NCBI GenBank assembly: GCA_040905445.1
Contig: JBBDRN010000042.1
Coordinates: 19,752 to 83,751, forward strand
From: SKPT01 sp040905445
GTDB lineage: Bacteria > Planctomycetota > Phycisphaerae > Phycisphaerales > Phycisphaeraceae
DNA length: 64,000 nucleotides
Direction of reading: 5' to 3'
Both the position numbers and the translations under genes were made by a program. Positions 49,921 through 58,214 of this stretch are shown here, piece by piece. Numbering within the stretch: the first letter of the stretch is position 1; each line of letters starts with the position of its first letter. The notes under the pieces are model-generated. The model worked only from the letters and a program-made list of their open reading frames with translations. It was not told the origin of the DNA and did no database searches.

Positions 49921-51024
49921 CTAACAGGAAGCATCCAGCGCCGCGAGCAAGGCGTCGTTCTGCTCGGCCGTGCCCACGGTGATCCGCAGCCGGTCGCGCA
50001 GGCGGTCCTGATCGAAGTATCGCACGTATACGCCCCGGCGCTTGAGGGATTCATAGATCTCGGCGGCGGTCCCCCCCTGCCGGGCCGCGCCGGGCTGGGC
50101 GAGGAGGAAATTGGCGTCGCTCGGGAGCACGCGCCAGCCACGGTCGACGAGCGCTCCAGCGAGCCGGCCGCGCTCGGCACGGACCTTGTTCCACCCCGCG
50201 GCCGCGAGCTCGCGATGGCGCAGCGCCGCCGTCGCCGCCGCCTGGGAGACGGCGTCGGTGTTGTAGCTGTCGCGGGCCTTGTCGAGGGCGGCGATGAGCC
50301 CCGGATGGCCGATGCCGTAACCGAATCGCAGGCCCGCGAGCGAGTAGCCCTTGCTAAGCGAGCGGAGGATGAGGACGTTGTCGAGGCGGCCGCCGTCACC
50401 GTCGCGCACGAGGCCAAGGGCGTCGCCGTCGGCAAAGTCAACGTACGCCTCGTCGATCAGCAGCACGCCGCGAAACCGCCGGGCGACGGCCGCCAGCTCG
50501 TCGGCGGCGACGGCCCGGCCCGAGGGGGCGTGGGGGCTGACAACCATCGCCAGGCGACAGCCGGCGTCATTGAGCTGATCCGCGAAATCGCCAGGCAGCT
50601 CGAACGCGTCGCCAAGCGCCACGCGGACGACGGCGGTGTCGTGGATGGCGGCGAGGACGGGGTAGAGCGAATAGCTGGGCTCCGCGACGCCGAGGCCGCC
50701 CCCGATCTGGCCGACGCCACGGCCGGTCGGCTCGCAGAAGACGGTGATCGCCAGCCGCAGCAGCTCGTCACCGCCGTTGGTCGCGATGACCTGGGCGGGG
50801 GTGACGCCATGGACCTCGGCCGCGAGCTCGCGAAAGGGTTGGGCGGTGGGCGAGGGGTAGCGGCGCAGGACGTCGGGGGCGAGGCCGCGGATCGCCTGCA
50901 TCACGGGCTCGGGGGGCGGATAGGGGTTTTCGTTGGTGTTGAGCTTGACCAGCCGCGCGTCCGCCGGCTGCTCGCCGGGCACGTATGCGCTCAGCCGGGT
51001 GATGTTCTCACGTTCGTAGGGCAT
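49921..51024 (-). CDS. hisC: Histidinol-phosphate aminotransferase
   Basis: A 367-residue fold-type I PLP enzyme. It has VKLNTNENPYPPPE near the N-terminus, NGGDELLRLAI, VVSPHAPSGRAV, LLIDEAYVDFAD and SLSKGYSLAGLRFGYGI with the PLP lysine, then LRDRLRITVGTAEQNDALLAAL at the C-terminus. It converts imidazole-acetol phosphate to L-histidinol phosphate. hisC and hisB are transcribed together on the minus strand, but the other his genes are not in the window. Confidence 0.93.
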   Translation of the reverse strand: MPYERENITRLSAYVPGEQPADARLVKLNTNENPYPPPEPVMQAIRGLAPDVLRRYPSPTAQPFRELAAEVHGVTPAQVIATNGGDELLRLAITVFCEPTGRGVGQIGGGLGVAEPSYSLYPVLAAIHDTAVVRVALGDAFELPGDFADQLNDAGCRLAMVVSPHAPSGRAVAADELAAVARRFRGVLLIDEAYVDFADGDALGLVRDGDGGRLDNVLILRSLSKGYSLAGLRFGYGIGHPGLIAALDKARDSYNTDAVSQAAATAALRHRELAAAGWNKVRAERGRLAGALVDRGWRVLPSDANFLLAQPGAARQGGTAAEIYESLKRRGVYVRYFDQDRLRDRLRITVGTAEQNDALLAALDASC

Positions 51025-51110
51025 GGGAAGCGGGGCATCTTCGCACAGGCGCGGTGGGCGGGCAAGCGGAGGCGGGGGCGAGAGTCGGGTTACTCCTGCC
51101 GTGTCGCCCC

Positions 51111-51138
51111 TTTACCCGTCCCGACGTTGCCGTACACT
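51111..51138 (+). promoter_or_regulatory. Candidate promoter of the DegT aminotransferase gene
   Basis: TTTACC (51111-51116) and TACACT (51133-51138) with a 16-bp spacer, 95 bp before the ATG. Confidence 0.4.
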
Positions 51139-51233
51139 GTCCGCATTCACCGCGCAGACCCCGCCCCTTCCAATCGCGAGCGCGGGCCACCGCTGGCCCC
51201 GCCGCCGCGACTGAACCGATACGACTGGCACGC

Positions 51234-52412
51234 ATGAGCGAAATCCCTCTGAGTCAGCCCGACATCACCGACGCCGAGATCCACGCCGTCATCAAGGTGC
51301 TCCGCAACGGTCGCCTGAGCATCGGGCCGCGACAGGCGCTGTTCGAGCAGATGGTCGCGGAGCGCGCCGGGCGGCGCCACGGCGTCGCCGTCTCCTCCGG
51401 CACGGCGGGGCTGCACCTGACGCTGCTGGGCCTGGGCATCGGCCCGGGCGACGAAGTCATCACAACGCCCTTCTCGTTCATCGCCACCGCCAACGCGATC
51501 GTCATGACCGGCGCCAAGCCCGTGTTCGTCGACATCGACCCGGTGAGCCTCAACATCGATCCCAACCGCGTCGATGCGGCCGTCACGCCGCGCACGCGCG
51601 GCATTCTGGCGGTCGAGGTGTTCGGCAACCCGCGGCACATGCACCGCCTCGCGCAAATCGCCCGCCACCACGAGATCCACCTCATCGAAGACGCCTGCGA
51701 GGCGCTCGGCGGCAAGTGCCAGGAGCAGCGCGTCGGATCGTTCGGGCGCGCGGCCGTGTTCGGCTTCTACCCCAACAAGCAGATCACCACGGGCGAAGGC
51801 GGCGTGATCGTCACCGACGACGACCGCCTCGCCGACCTCTGCCGCTCGATGCGCAACCAGGGCCGACCCGTCGACTCCGACCAGGGCCAGCACAACAACG
51901 CGACGCGCGGCGGAGCATGGCTCGAGCATGAACGCTTCGGCTACAACTACCGGCTGTCGGAGATCGCGGCGGCGCTCGGCGCGGCGCAGATGGAGCGGCT
52001 CGACGAGCTGCTCGAGGCCCGGCGGCAAGTCGCGACGATGTACACCCGCCGCCTGATGGACTGGGACGACCTGGTCCTGCCCACCGTCGACGCGGGCGAC
52101 GAGCAGGACATGTCCTGGTTCGCCTACGTCGTACGGCTGAACGACACGTATGGCAGGACCGAGCGGGACCGGATCATCACCGGCCTGCGCCGACACGAGG
52201 TGGGGGCGAGCAACTACTTCCCGTGCATTCACCTGCAGCCGTTCTACCGGACGGAGATGGGGTTCAACAAGGGCGACTTCCCGGTGGCCGAATCGATCTG
52301 CGAGCGGACGATCGCTCTGCCGTTCTTCCCGCGCATGGACGAGACGCAGGTGGAGCTGGTCTGCCACACACTGAAGGTGATGCTCCAGCGCGAGCAGTTG
52401 TTGAAGCGGTGA
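51234..52412 (+). CDS. DegT/DnrJ/EryC1/StrS aminotransferase
   Basis: A 392-residue PLP-dependent aminotransferase. SSGTAGLHLTLLGLGIGPGDEVITTPFSFIATANAI, IEDACEALGG and FGFYPNKQITTGEGGVIVT (with the PLP lysine in PNK) are the standard motifs. Family members aminate 4-keto or 3-keto nucleotide sugars, supplying aminosugars for surface glycans. The ATG at 51234 is preferred over an in-frame start 60 codons upstream. It is isolated from the glycan operon. Confidence 0.85.
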   Translation: MSEIPLSQPDITDAEIHAVIKVLRNGRLSIGPRQALFEQMVAERAGRRHGVAVSSGTAGLHLTLLGLGIGPGDEVITTPFSFIATANAIVMTGAKPVFVDIDPVSLNIDPNRVDAAVTPRTRGILAVEVFGNPRHMHRLAQIARHHEIHLIEDACEALGGKCQEQRVGSFGRAAVFGFYPNKQITTGEGGVIVTDDDRLADLCRSMRNQGRPVDSDQGQHNNATRGGAWLEHERFGYNYRLSEIAAALGAAQMERLDELLEARRQVATMYTRRLMDWDDLVLPTVDAGDEQDMSWFAYVVRLNDTYGRTERDRIITGLRRHEVGASNYFPCIHLQPFYRTEMGFNKGDFPVAESICERTIALPFFPRMDETQVELVCHTLKVMLQREQLLKR

Positions 52413-52469
52413 AGCGCAGCGTGATGCCGCGTCGCCCGGACTGACGGGACAGGTGGCGCGCATGGGAAA

Positions 52470-52499
52470 GGCGGGACGACAGGTCTGTGTCGCCCCGCC
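52470..52499. terminator. Hairpin between convergent genes
   Basis: GGCGGGACGACA, GGTCTG, TGTCGCCCCGCC: a 12-bp stem with one mismatch and a 6-nt loop. It lies between the DegT gene and the lipoprotein gene. There is no T-run. Confidence 0.5.
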
Positions 52500-52524
52500 G
52501 GTCAGGCGCTGGCATGGGTCGGGA

Positions 52525-52833
52525 TCAGAAGTCCTGCTGATCCATCTCGTCGCCGGCCGGATCCTCCGCCGGATCCTGGGCGGGGTCGTCCGCCGGGTCC
52601 TGCGACTGCGGGTCCTGGAAGGGATCCTGGGACTGGTCCTGGGGCTGCTCGGCGGGCGGCTGGCCGAAGTCCGGCTCGTCGCTGGGCACGGGCTGCTGCT
52701 GGGGGGTCGGCTGCGGCTCCTGCTGCCCGGGCTCCGTCTCGAAGTCCTCGGGGCACCCGGCGAGGAAAAGCGTGCCGGTCCCGAACAGGGTGGCGGCCAA
52801 CAGGGTGGGCAACTTCGCGGTCCTCTTGCTCAT
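52525..52833 (-). CDS. Small acidic Pro/Gln-rich lipoprotein
   Basis: A 102-residue protein with a lipoprotein signal: SKRTAKLPTLLAATLFGTGTLFLAGC, with the Cys near residue 27. The mature part is composed of repeated QDP/DPA units, with few hydrophobic residues, so it is likely disordered and surface-exposed. No domain can be named. SD AAGGAG is 6 nt before the ATG. Its function is unknown. Confidence 0.68.
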   Translation of the reverse strand: MSKRTAKLPTLLAATLFGTGTLFLAGCPEDFETEPGQQEPQPTPQQQPVPSDEPDFGQPPAEQPQDQSQDPFQDPQSQDPADDPAQDPAEDPAGDEMDQQDF

Positions 52834-53199
52834 GACTGACTCCTTCGTCCTGATTCCTGATTCCGAACAACGGTAAGCGGCCGTCACCACTGGCGGGCGT
52901 GCCGCCTCCGGGCCCCGGTGTCGCGGGCTCCACGGTGTGCGGGGCCGATCCGGGTACTGGTCAGACCCTAGGCGCACTCGCGGCGGCTGACCGGGCCAGC
53001 GCGGGAAATCGTTGATTCACCGGCCGAGCGCGGGGGGCGGTCCCGACGCGCCCCGCCGGGAAACACAGGATCGATCGGGGCGGACTTTGCGGCGGCCCGA
53101 ATCTTTGCGGGCGCCCGCGATGGAGCTGCAAATGTTTATCGATTCCACACTTGCGCTGGATCGGGGTCGTCCCGAGACGCGCCTGGCCCCGAAGGCACG

Positions 53200-53224
53200 G
53201 GTGGACGAGCCAGCCGTGGCACCG
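53200..53224. repeat. Intergenic copy of a 24-bp GGTGGACGAGCC repeat
   Basis: GGTGGACGAGCCAGCC plus GTGGCACCG (25 bp). The carB copy at 60932-60955 differs at one base over 24. Confidence 0.75.
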
Positions 53225-53242
53225 ATTTTTCGCAGGGCGGCC

Positions 53243-53248
53243 TAGAAT
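53243..53248 (+). promoter_or_regulatory. Candidate -10 of a leaderless GNAT gene
   Basis: TAGAAT ends 6 bp before the ATG at 53255. No Shine-Dalgarno sequence. Confidence 0.45.
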
Positions 53249-53254
53249 CGTCGC

Positions 53255-53686
53255 ATGAGCGGTCGCGACCCCGAGATTCAGTGGCAGCACATCACCCTGC
53301 CGCAGCGCCCGCCCGACGCGGCCGAGACGCTGCTGGGCACGGAGGCAAGGCGGGCGTTCGACAACGCCGGTGGTGGTGGCGTGGAGCCGGTGGTCGTCGC
53401 GGCGACGCGCGGCGACCAGTGGCTGGCGGCGATGCTCGTGTTTGTCGAGCCGGAGCACGCGCTGGCGTCGATCCGGCAACTCGTCGTCGTGCCCGCCGCG
53501 CGCGGGCAGGGCTTGGGCGGAAGGCTCGTGCGCCGGGCCGTGAACCTGGCGCGCGAGCACAACGCGCGGCGGGTGCGCTCGACGGCCGGCTTCGGGTGCC
53601 CCGATCACCGGCACATGTATGAGCGGCTGGGGTTCGAGGACACCGACGCGGACGAGCGGCCATATCTGATGAGCCGGGCCGTGTGA
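53255..53686 (+). CDS. GNAT-family N-acetyltransferase
   Basis: A 143-residue protein with the acetyl-CoA binding pattern IRQLVVVPAARGQGLGGRLVRRAV (RxxGxG loop), a central FVEPEHALASI strand and a C-terminal HMYERLGFED. It would acetylate an amine on a small molecule or peptide. The start ATG at 53255 has no SD, with TAGAAT just before it. It ends 5 bp before a palindromic repeat. Confidence 0.78.
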   Translation: MSGRDPEIQWQHITLPQRPPDAAETLLGTEARRAFDNAGGGGVEPVVVAATRGDQWLAAMLVFVEPEHALASIRQLVVVPAARGQGLGGRLVRRAVNLAREHNARRVRSTAGFGCPDHRHMYERLGFEDTDADERPYLMSRAV

Positions 53687-53690
53687 CGCA

Positions 53691-53711
53691 GGTCCGTCCA
53701 GCGGACCCTCG
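53691..53711. repeat. GGTCCGC palindrome family, copy 8
   Basis: GGTCCGTCCAGCGGACCCTCG directly after the GNAT stop. Confidence 0.75.
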
Positions 53712-53750
53712 CGCGGGGCGAGGGTCGTGCGCAGCCATCATGACCGGGCG

Positions 53751-54974
53751 CTAGACGGTGGCGGGCTGGGGGTCGGGGGCGCGGAAGGTGAGAAGGTTGG
53801 CGGTGTGGCCGTGGACGTAGGAGCGCTGGTTGACAGAGCCGATCTCACCAGCGGCGAAGCAGCCGGCGAGCGGGACGTGGCCGAGGGCCTGCTGGATCAT
53901 GGCAGCGTCGGCGTCGGGCTCGTCGTAGAGGTGTGAGCCGCGGGTCGCGTCGCTGAACATGAGTGCGCCGGCGGCGGGGCCGTGCAATCGCTGGGCGTCG
54001 AGGAGCATGGCGAGGTCGGTGGCGGCGGCCTCCTGGTCGCGGAGGTGGAACTGGATGGTCTGGCCGACGCGGATCTGCGGGTCGCCGATGGCGATGTAGC
54101 CCGCATCGGGATCGACGCCGACGAGGCTGCGGATGAGGAAGTCGCCGCGGCCGAAGCGTGGCTTGTGCTCGTCGATGACGCGGCCGACGAGCAGCCCGGT
54201 ATCCTCGACGAGCTGACGGTCGTGGTCGTCGAGCTCGCCGGCGAGCTCGCGGACGAGCGAGAGCGCGTTGCGGCCGGCGAGCTGCTGGACGACGTGGCGC
54301 TTGGCGCGGGTGATGACCAGCGGGCGGCCGATGGGTCGGCAGCCGGGGCTGACGATGTTGTGCACGGCCAGTGGGCCGGCGAGCATGACGCCCGCGGCGC
54401 CCTGGGTGAGCGTCGTCGGGCCGGCGACGATGCGGTTGTCGCCCGCCTCCTTCCCGGCGTTGACCAGCGCGCCGAAAATGGGGGCGGGGCGCACGGCCTC
54501 GTCGATGGCGGGCAGGAGCTTAACCAGCGGCGTCGAGAAGGGGTCGACGAGCATCAGCAGCACGCGCTCGTCGCCCGGCGGGGTGTCGCCGGCCACCATG
54601 TTGCGCAGCGCCCGACGGTAGCGGGTCAGGCGGCCAGAGCGCGCGGCGTCGAGGGCGAACGGGTGCAGATGCACGCCGGGAAGCGTCGCGGCGATGGCGG
54701 AGAGCGCGGGCCCCTGCTCGATCTCCCGGTCCTGCCCGATGACGCCGCGGGCCAGCGCCCCGAGCATGACGCGCGGCTTGAGGGCGTCCTCCAGCAGGCC
54801 GGTGATGGAGGAGAGCGCGCTGCGATGGTCGGTGCTGGCGAAGAAGAGGAGCAGGTCAATGTCGTCGGCAAGCTGGTTGTGCAGCCCGGCGATGACCTCG
54901 GCGACGGCGTCGGCGGGGTCGGGGGCTTCGCTGAGCGCGGAGGCGAAGGCGAGTTGAAGACGCGAGCCGGGCAT
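53751..54974 (-). CDS. FIST-domain signal-sensing protein
   Basis: A 407-residue protein with an N-terminal FIST domain (about 45-235: IDLLLFFASTDHRSALSSITGLLEDALKPRVMLGALARGVI) and FIST_C (about 250-390: GDFLIRSLVGVDPDAGYIAIGD and ALGHVPLAGCFAAGEIG). FIST proteins are thought to bind small ligands such as amino acids. The ATG at 54974 has no SD, and TATCAT is 6 bp upstream, suggesting a leaderless transcript. It is convergent with the GNAT gene. Confidence 0.8.
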   Translation of the reverse strand: MPGSRLQLAFASALSEAPDPADAVAEVIAGLHNQLADDIDLLLFFASTDHRSALSSITGLLEDALKPRVMLGALARGVIGQDREIEQGPALSAIAATLPGVHLHPFALDAARSGRLTRYRRALRNMVAGDTPPGDERVLLMLVDPFSTPLVKLLPAIDEAVRPAPIFGALVNAGKEAGDNRIVAGPTTLTQGAAGVMLAGPLAVHNIVSPGCRPIGRPLVITRAKRHVVQQLAGRNALSLVRELAGELDDHDRQLVEDTGLLVGRVIDEHKPRFGRGDFLIRSLVGVDPDAGYIAIGDPQIRVGQTIQFHLRDQEAAATDLAMLLDAQRLHGPAAGALMFSDATRGSHLYDEPDADAAMIQQALGHVPLAGCFAAGEIGSVNQRSYVHGHTANLLTFRAPDPQPATV

Positions 54975-54980
54975 GGGTAC

Positions 54981-54986
54981 ATGATA
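54981..54986 (-). promoter_or_regulatory. Candidate -10 of a leaderless FIST gene
   Basis: TATCAT on the minus strand ends 6 bp before the ATG at 54974. No Shine-Dalgarno. Confidence 0.45.
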
Positions 54987-55190
54987 GCTTTGATGGGATG
55001 GCAGGGGTGATTCGGGTGGTGTATGGGGGTGGTGGAGGTTGTGCGCGGGAGGTTTGGGAGGAAGATCCCGCCTGTCGCTCCCGGACTCGCTCAGGGCGGG
55101 CGTCATGGGATGTGGACATGGCGGGGGGTGGTGGGGATGTGGCGGGGATGTGGCGGGGGGTGGGGCAGAGCTCTACCATCCCTTTATCCC

Positions 55191-58067
55191 ATGAGTGAAC
55201 AGTCTTTGCATGAGAGATGGCGGCAGGCCGCCCTGCGCCGCTGGTCGCGGCTCGTCAGTCGTCGGCCCGGCGCGGTGTTGATCGTCGCGCTGGCGCTGGC
55301 GCTGCTCGGGGCGGGGTATGCGGCCATGAGTCTCCGGTTCGAGTCCAGCCGCAACGCGCTGCTCGCGGATGATCTGCCGTGGAATCAGCGGTTCATCGCG
55401 TGGCGCGGCGCGTTTGCCGGCGAAAGCGACCTTTACGTCATCGTCGACACGCGCGACGCGGCCGGGCGGGCGAGCGAGGCGGCACAGGCGCGGGCGGAGC
55501 GGATGGTGAGCGAGTTGGCCGTGGCGTTGGCGAGGCTGGATGCGGTGCGCGACGTGTTCTGGGGCTTTGACCGGGACGACATGCACCCGCGGACGATGCA
55601 GCTTCAGCCGCTGGACGAGCTGCGGGCCGCGCTGGCGCGGATGCGGGCAGCCGAGGTGGTGCTGGGCAGCGAGACGCCCGCGGCGCTGCTGGAGCAGGCG
55701 ATGCGGGGCGCGGAGGCGGCGTCCGCGTCGATCGAGGGTGGGGGACGGGAGCGAGCGGAGCAGGTGGAGGCGTTTGCCGATCTCATTGACGCGTTCACGC
55801 GGCGGCTGGGGGTGGAGGCGGATCAACCGGTGGATCTGGCGGCGCTGGTGGACGGGGAGCGCGTCGCCCCGAGGGCGACGGCTAACGCGGCGGCTCGCGG
55901 TGGCGGGGGGGATGGTGGCGGGGGGTGGCGATATCTGCGGACGCCCAATCGGCGGTTCGTGTTGATCCGCGTCGTGCCGAAGGAAAACGGCGCCGCGATC
56001 AACCCGGCACATGAGGCGATCGCGGCCGTGCGCGCGGTGGTCGACGTGCATCGCGCGCAGCACCCCGATGTGTCGCTGGGGTTGACGGGGCTGGGAGCGA
56101 TCGAGCATGACGAGACGGCCGCGGCGATGCGGGACTCGATGCGCGCGAGCGTCGCGGCGGTGGTGTTGATCGGCACGCTGCTGGTGGTCGGCTTTCACAG
56201 CTTCCGCGTGCCGCTGCTGCTGCTCGCGTCGCTGCTGATCGGCATCGCGTGGTCGTTCGGCTTCATCACGCTCGCCGTCGGGCACCTGCAGGTCATCAGC
56301 GTGGTCGTGACGGTCGTCCTGCTGGGACTGGGCGTGGCGTTCGGCATCCATCTCGCGTCGCGGCTGGAGCTGGTGCGTCACGCGTACGCCGATACGGAGG
56401 ACGGCTTTGCCGACGCGCTCGCCGACACGCTGGAGTCGACCGGCCCGGGGATGCTGACGGGGGCGCTGACGACGGCGGCGGCGTTCGCGACGACGCTGCT
56501 GACCGACTTCCGCGGCGTGGCAGAGATGGGGCTCATTGCCGCCGCGGGGATCTTGCTGTGCCTGCTGGCGATGTGCAGCGTGTTCCCGGCACTGCTGAGG
56601 CTGCTGCGGCCGGGCCATCACCACGTGCGGCGGATGACGGCCAGGCGCGTGCACGTCTTCGACGAGCGGTGGGTGATGCCGTTCGTCCGTCGGCCGCGGG
56701 CGACGCTGGTGGTGGCGGGCCTGGTGGTGCTGGCGTCGCTGGGGGCGATCACGCAGATGCGCTTCGACTACAACCTGCTGGCGCTGCTGCCACGCGGCGT
56801 CGAGAGCGTGACGTGGCAGCAGCGGATCGTCGAGGAGGGCGAGCTGTCGGTCTACAGCGGCGTGAGCGTCGTCGGGTCGATGGACGAGGCACGGGCGCTG
56901 GCACGCCGGTACCGGGCCTTGCCCGACGTGGCGGTGGAAGGCGGTTTGGGAGGTGTGGGGATGCTGATCCCGCGCGACGAGGCGCGCAAGCAGGCGGCAA
57001 TCGTTGAGACGCGGCAGGCGCTCGAGCCGGGACTGGCGGCGGCGCTGGCGGTGGAGGCGTGGGGGGCGCGGGGGGCGGGCACACCCTCCCCGGGCCCCTC
57101 CCTGAAGGGACCGGAGGGGGAGGATGATCTGTTGACGCGGGCAGGGGCGATGCGGGTGGCGCTGCGGTGGGGCGCGGGGCGGATGCCGGAGGAGCTGCGG
57201 CCGGCGCTGGGGCGGTTGGAGGCGTCGCTCGCCGAGCTGGTATCGACGGGCCACGCACTGCCGGCGGCGGAGCGTGAGGCGCGGCTGGCGGCGCTGCGGG
57301 CGGATTATGCGCGCTACCGGTCGGAGATGGCGCGGCAGATCGACGCCGCGCTCGATCCTTCGCCGGTGCGGGTCGAGGACCTGCCCGCCGAGCTGTTGCG
57401 GCCGTATGTCGGCCGCGGGCCAGATGGGCGGCCACTCCTGGCGCTGGAGGTGTACCCCGCGCTGCCCGCAGGCATTGGCGACCCGCTTCAGCCGGCGTTT
57501 CTGGGCGGGTTCGTCGAGCAGCTTCGGACGGTGGACGACGAGGTCACGGGCACACTGGTGCAGCTCTACGAGTCGGGGCAACTGATATGGCGGTCGTACC
57601 TGCTTGCCGGCGGGATCGCGCTGCTGGCGGTGTTCGTGCTGGTTTGGCTGGACTTTCGCCGACTGAGCGACGCGGCGCTGACGCTGGTGCCGGTGGCGGC
57701 CGGGTTCGCGGCAACGTTCGGCGTGATGTACCTGGTGGGCGCGCGGATCAACCCGGCGAACATTATCGTGCTGCCGCTGATATTCGGCATCGGCGTGGAT
57801 GCGGGGGTGCACGTGATGCATCGGTATCGGCAGAGCCCGCTGGCGGACCCGCCGGGGCTCGCGGCGGGCACGGGCAAGGGCGTGACGCTGACGAGCCTGA
57901 CGACGATCATCGGCTTCGCGGTGCTGCTGGGGGCGAGCCACCGGGGGATGGCGAGCCTGGGGTTCGTGCTGTCGACGGGCATCGCGCTGACGCTGCTGGC
58001 GTGCTGGATGATCATGCCGGCGTATCTGGCGCTGCGGCGCGGGCGCGAGGCGCGGGCGGTGGGGTAG
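55191..58067 (+). CDS. MMPL/RND-superfamily membrane transporter
   Basis: A 958-residue membrane protein with two repeated halves. Each has one TM helix, a large periplasmic loop, then about five TM helices: RRPGAVLIVALALALLGAGYAA, LVVGFHSFRVPLLLLASLLIGIAWSF, and LPLIFGIGVDAGVHVMHRY near the C-terminus. This layout suits MMPL/HpnN-type lipid or hopanoid exporters. A Gly-rich segment (nt 55891-55929) and an in-frame TPSPGPSLKGPEGED segment (nt 57080-57125) look like repeat insertions. The ATG at 55191 is chosen because upstream DNA is G-rich repeats. Confidence 0.8.
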   Translation: MSEQSLHERWRQAALRRWSRLVSRRPGAVLIVALALALLGAGYAAMSLRFESSRNALLADDLPWNQRFIAWRGAFAGESDLYVIVDTRDAAGRASEAAQARAERMVSELAVALARLDAVRDVFWGFDRDDMHPRTMQLQPLDELRAALARMRAAEVVLGSETPAALLEQAMRGAEAASASIEGGGRERAEQVEAFADLIDAFTRRLGVEADQPVDLAALVDGERVAPRATANAAARGGGGDGGGGWRYLRTPNRRFVLIRVVPKENGAAINPAHEAIAAVRAVVDVHRAQHPDVSLGLTGLGAIEHDETAAAMRDSMRASVAAVVLIGTLLVVGFHSFRVPLLLLASLLIGIAWSFGFITLAVGHLQVISVVVTVVLLGLGVAFGIHLASRLELVRHAYADTEDGFADALADTLESTGPGMLTGALTTAAAFATTLLTDFRGVAEMGLIAAAGILLCLLAMCSVFPALLRLLRPGHHHVRRMTARRVHVFDERWVMPFVRRPRATLVVAGLVVLASLGAITQMRFDYNLLALLPRGVESVTWQQRIVEEGELSVYSGVSVVGSMDEARALARRYRALPDVAVEGGLGGVGMLIPRDEARKQAAIVETRQALEPGLAAALAVEAWGARGAGTPSPGPSLKGPEGEDDLLTRAGAMRVALRWGAGRMPEELRPALGRLEASLAELVSTGHALPAAEREARLAALRADYARYRSEMARQIDAALDPSPVRVEDLPAELLRPYVGRGPDGRPLLALEVYPALPAGIGDPLQPAFLGGFVEQLRTVDDEVTGTLVQLYESGQLIWRSYLLAGGIALLAVFVLVWLDFRRLSDAALTLVPVAAGFAATFGVMYLVGARINPANIIVLPLIFGIGVDAGVHVMHRYRQSPLADPPGLAAGTGKGVTLTSLTTIIGFAVLLGASHRGMASLGFVLSTGIALTLLACWMIMPAYLALRRGREARAVG
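57080..57125. repeat. Palindromic repeat-like insertion within transporter gene
   Basis: ACACCCTCCCCGGGCCCCTC ... GAAGGGACCGGAGGGGGAGG: an imperfect palindrome coding TPSPGPSLKGPEGED, in frame. Confidence 0.55.
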
Positions 58068-58073
58068 GGTGGC

Positions 58074-58095
58074 GCCGCCGCGCCCACGCGGCGGC
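58074..58095 (+). terminator. Hairpin after the MMPL transporter gene
   Basis: GCCGCCGCG, loop CCCA, CGCGGCGGC: a perfect 9-bp stem 6 nt after the stop. No T-run. Confidence 0.5.
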
Positions 58096-58214
58096 TAAAC
58101 CGGGGGCGTTGGGCGGATGGCGGCCCCGGCTGCGTCACGCTAACATTGTCCCAATTTGCCCCCCTGCAACCGAGCTGCGGGCCCGGCCCGCCGCGCTGCC
58201 AGTACGTCCCCACC

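Larger units (their letters stand above)
52834..53254. other. Intergenic region between divergent genes
   Basis: About 420 bp with no gene I can support. It includes the 25-bp repeat at 53200-53224, which has a near-identical copy inside carB, and the TAGAAT hexamer of the GNAT gene. Confidence 0.5.

Noticed and set aside
46690..51237. Plus-strand frames of 649 and 824 codons opposite the secreted glycosidase, hisB and hisC
   Set aside because: They overlap unambiguous minus-strand HisB, HisC and a signal-peptide-bearing glycosidase.
55173..57941. Minus-strand frame of about 922 codons antisense to the MMPL gene
   Set aside because: Arg/Gln/His-rich, without domains; the plus strand encodes a convincing membrane transporter.
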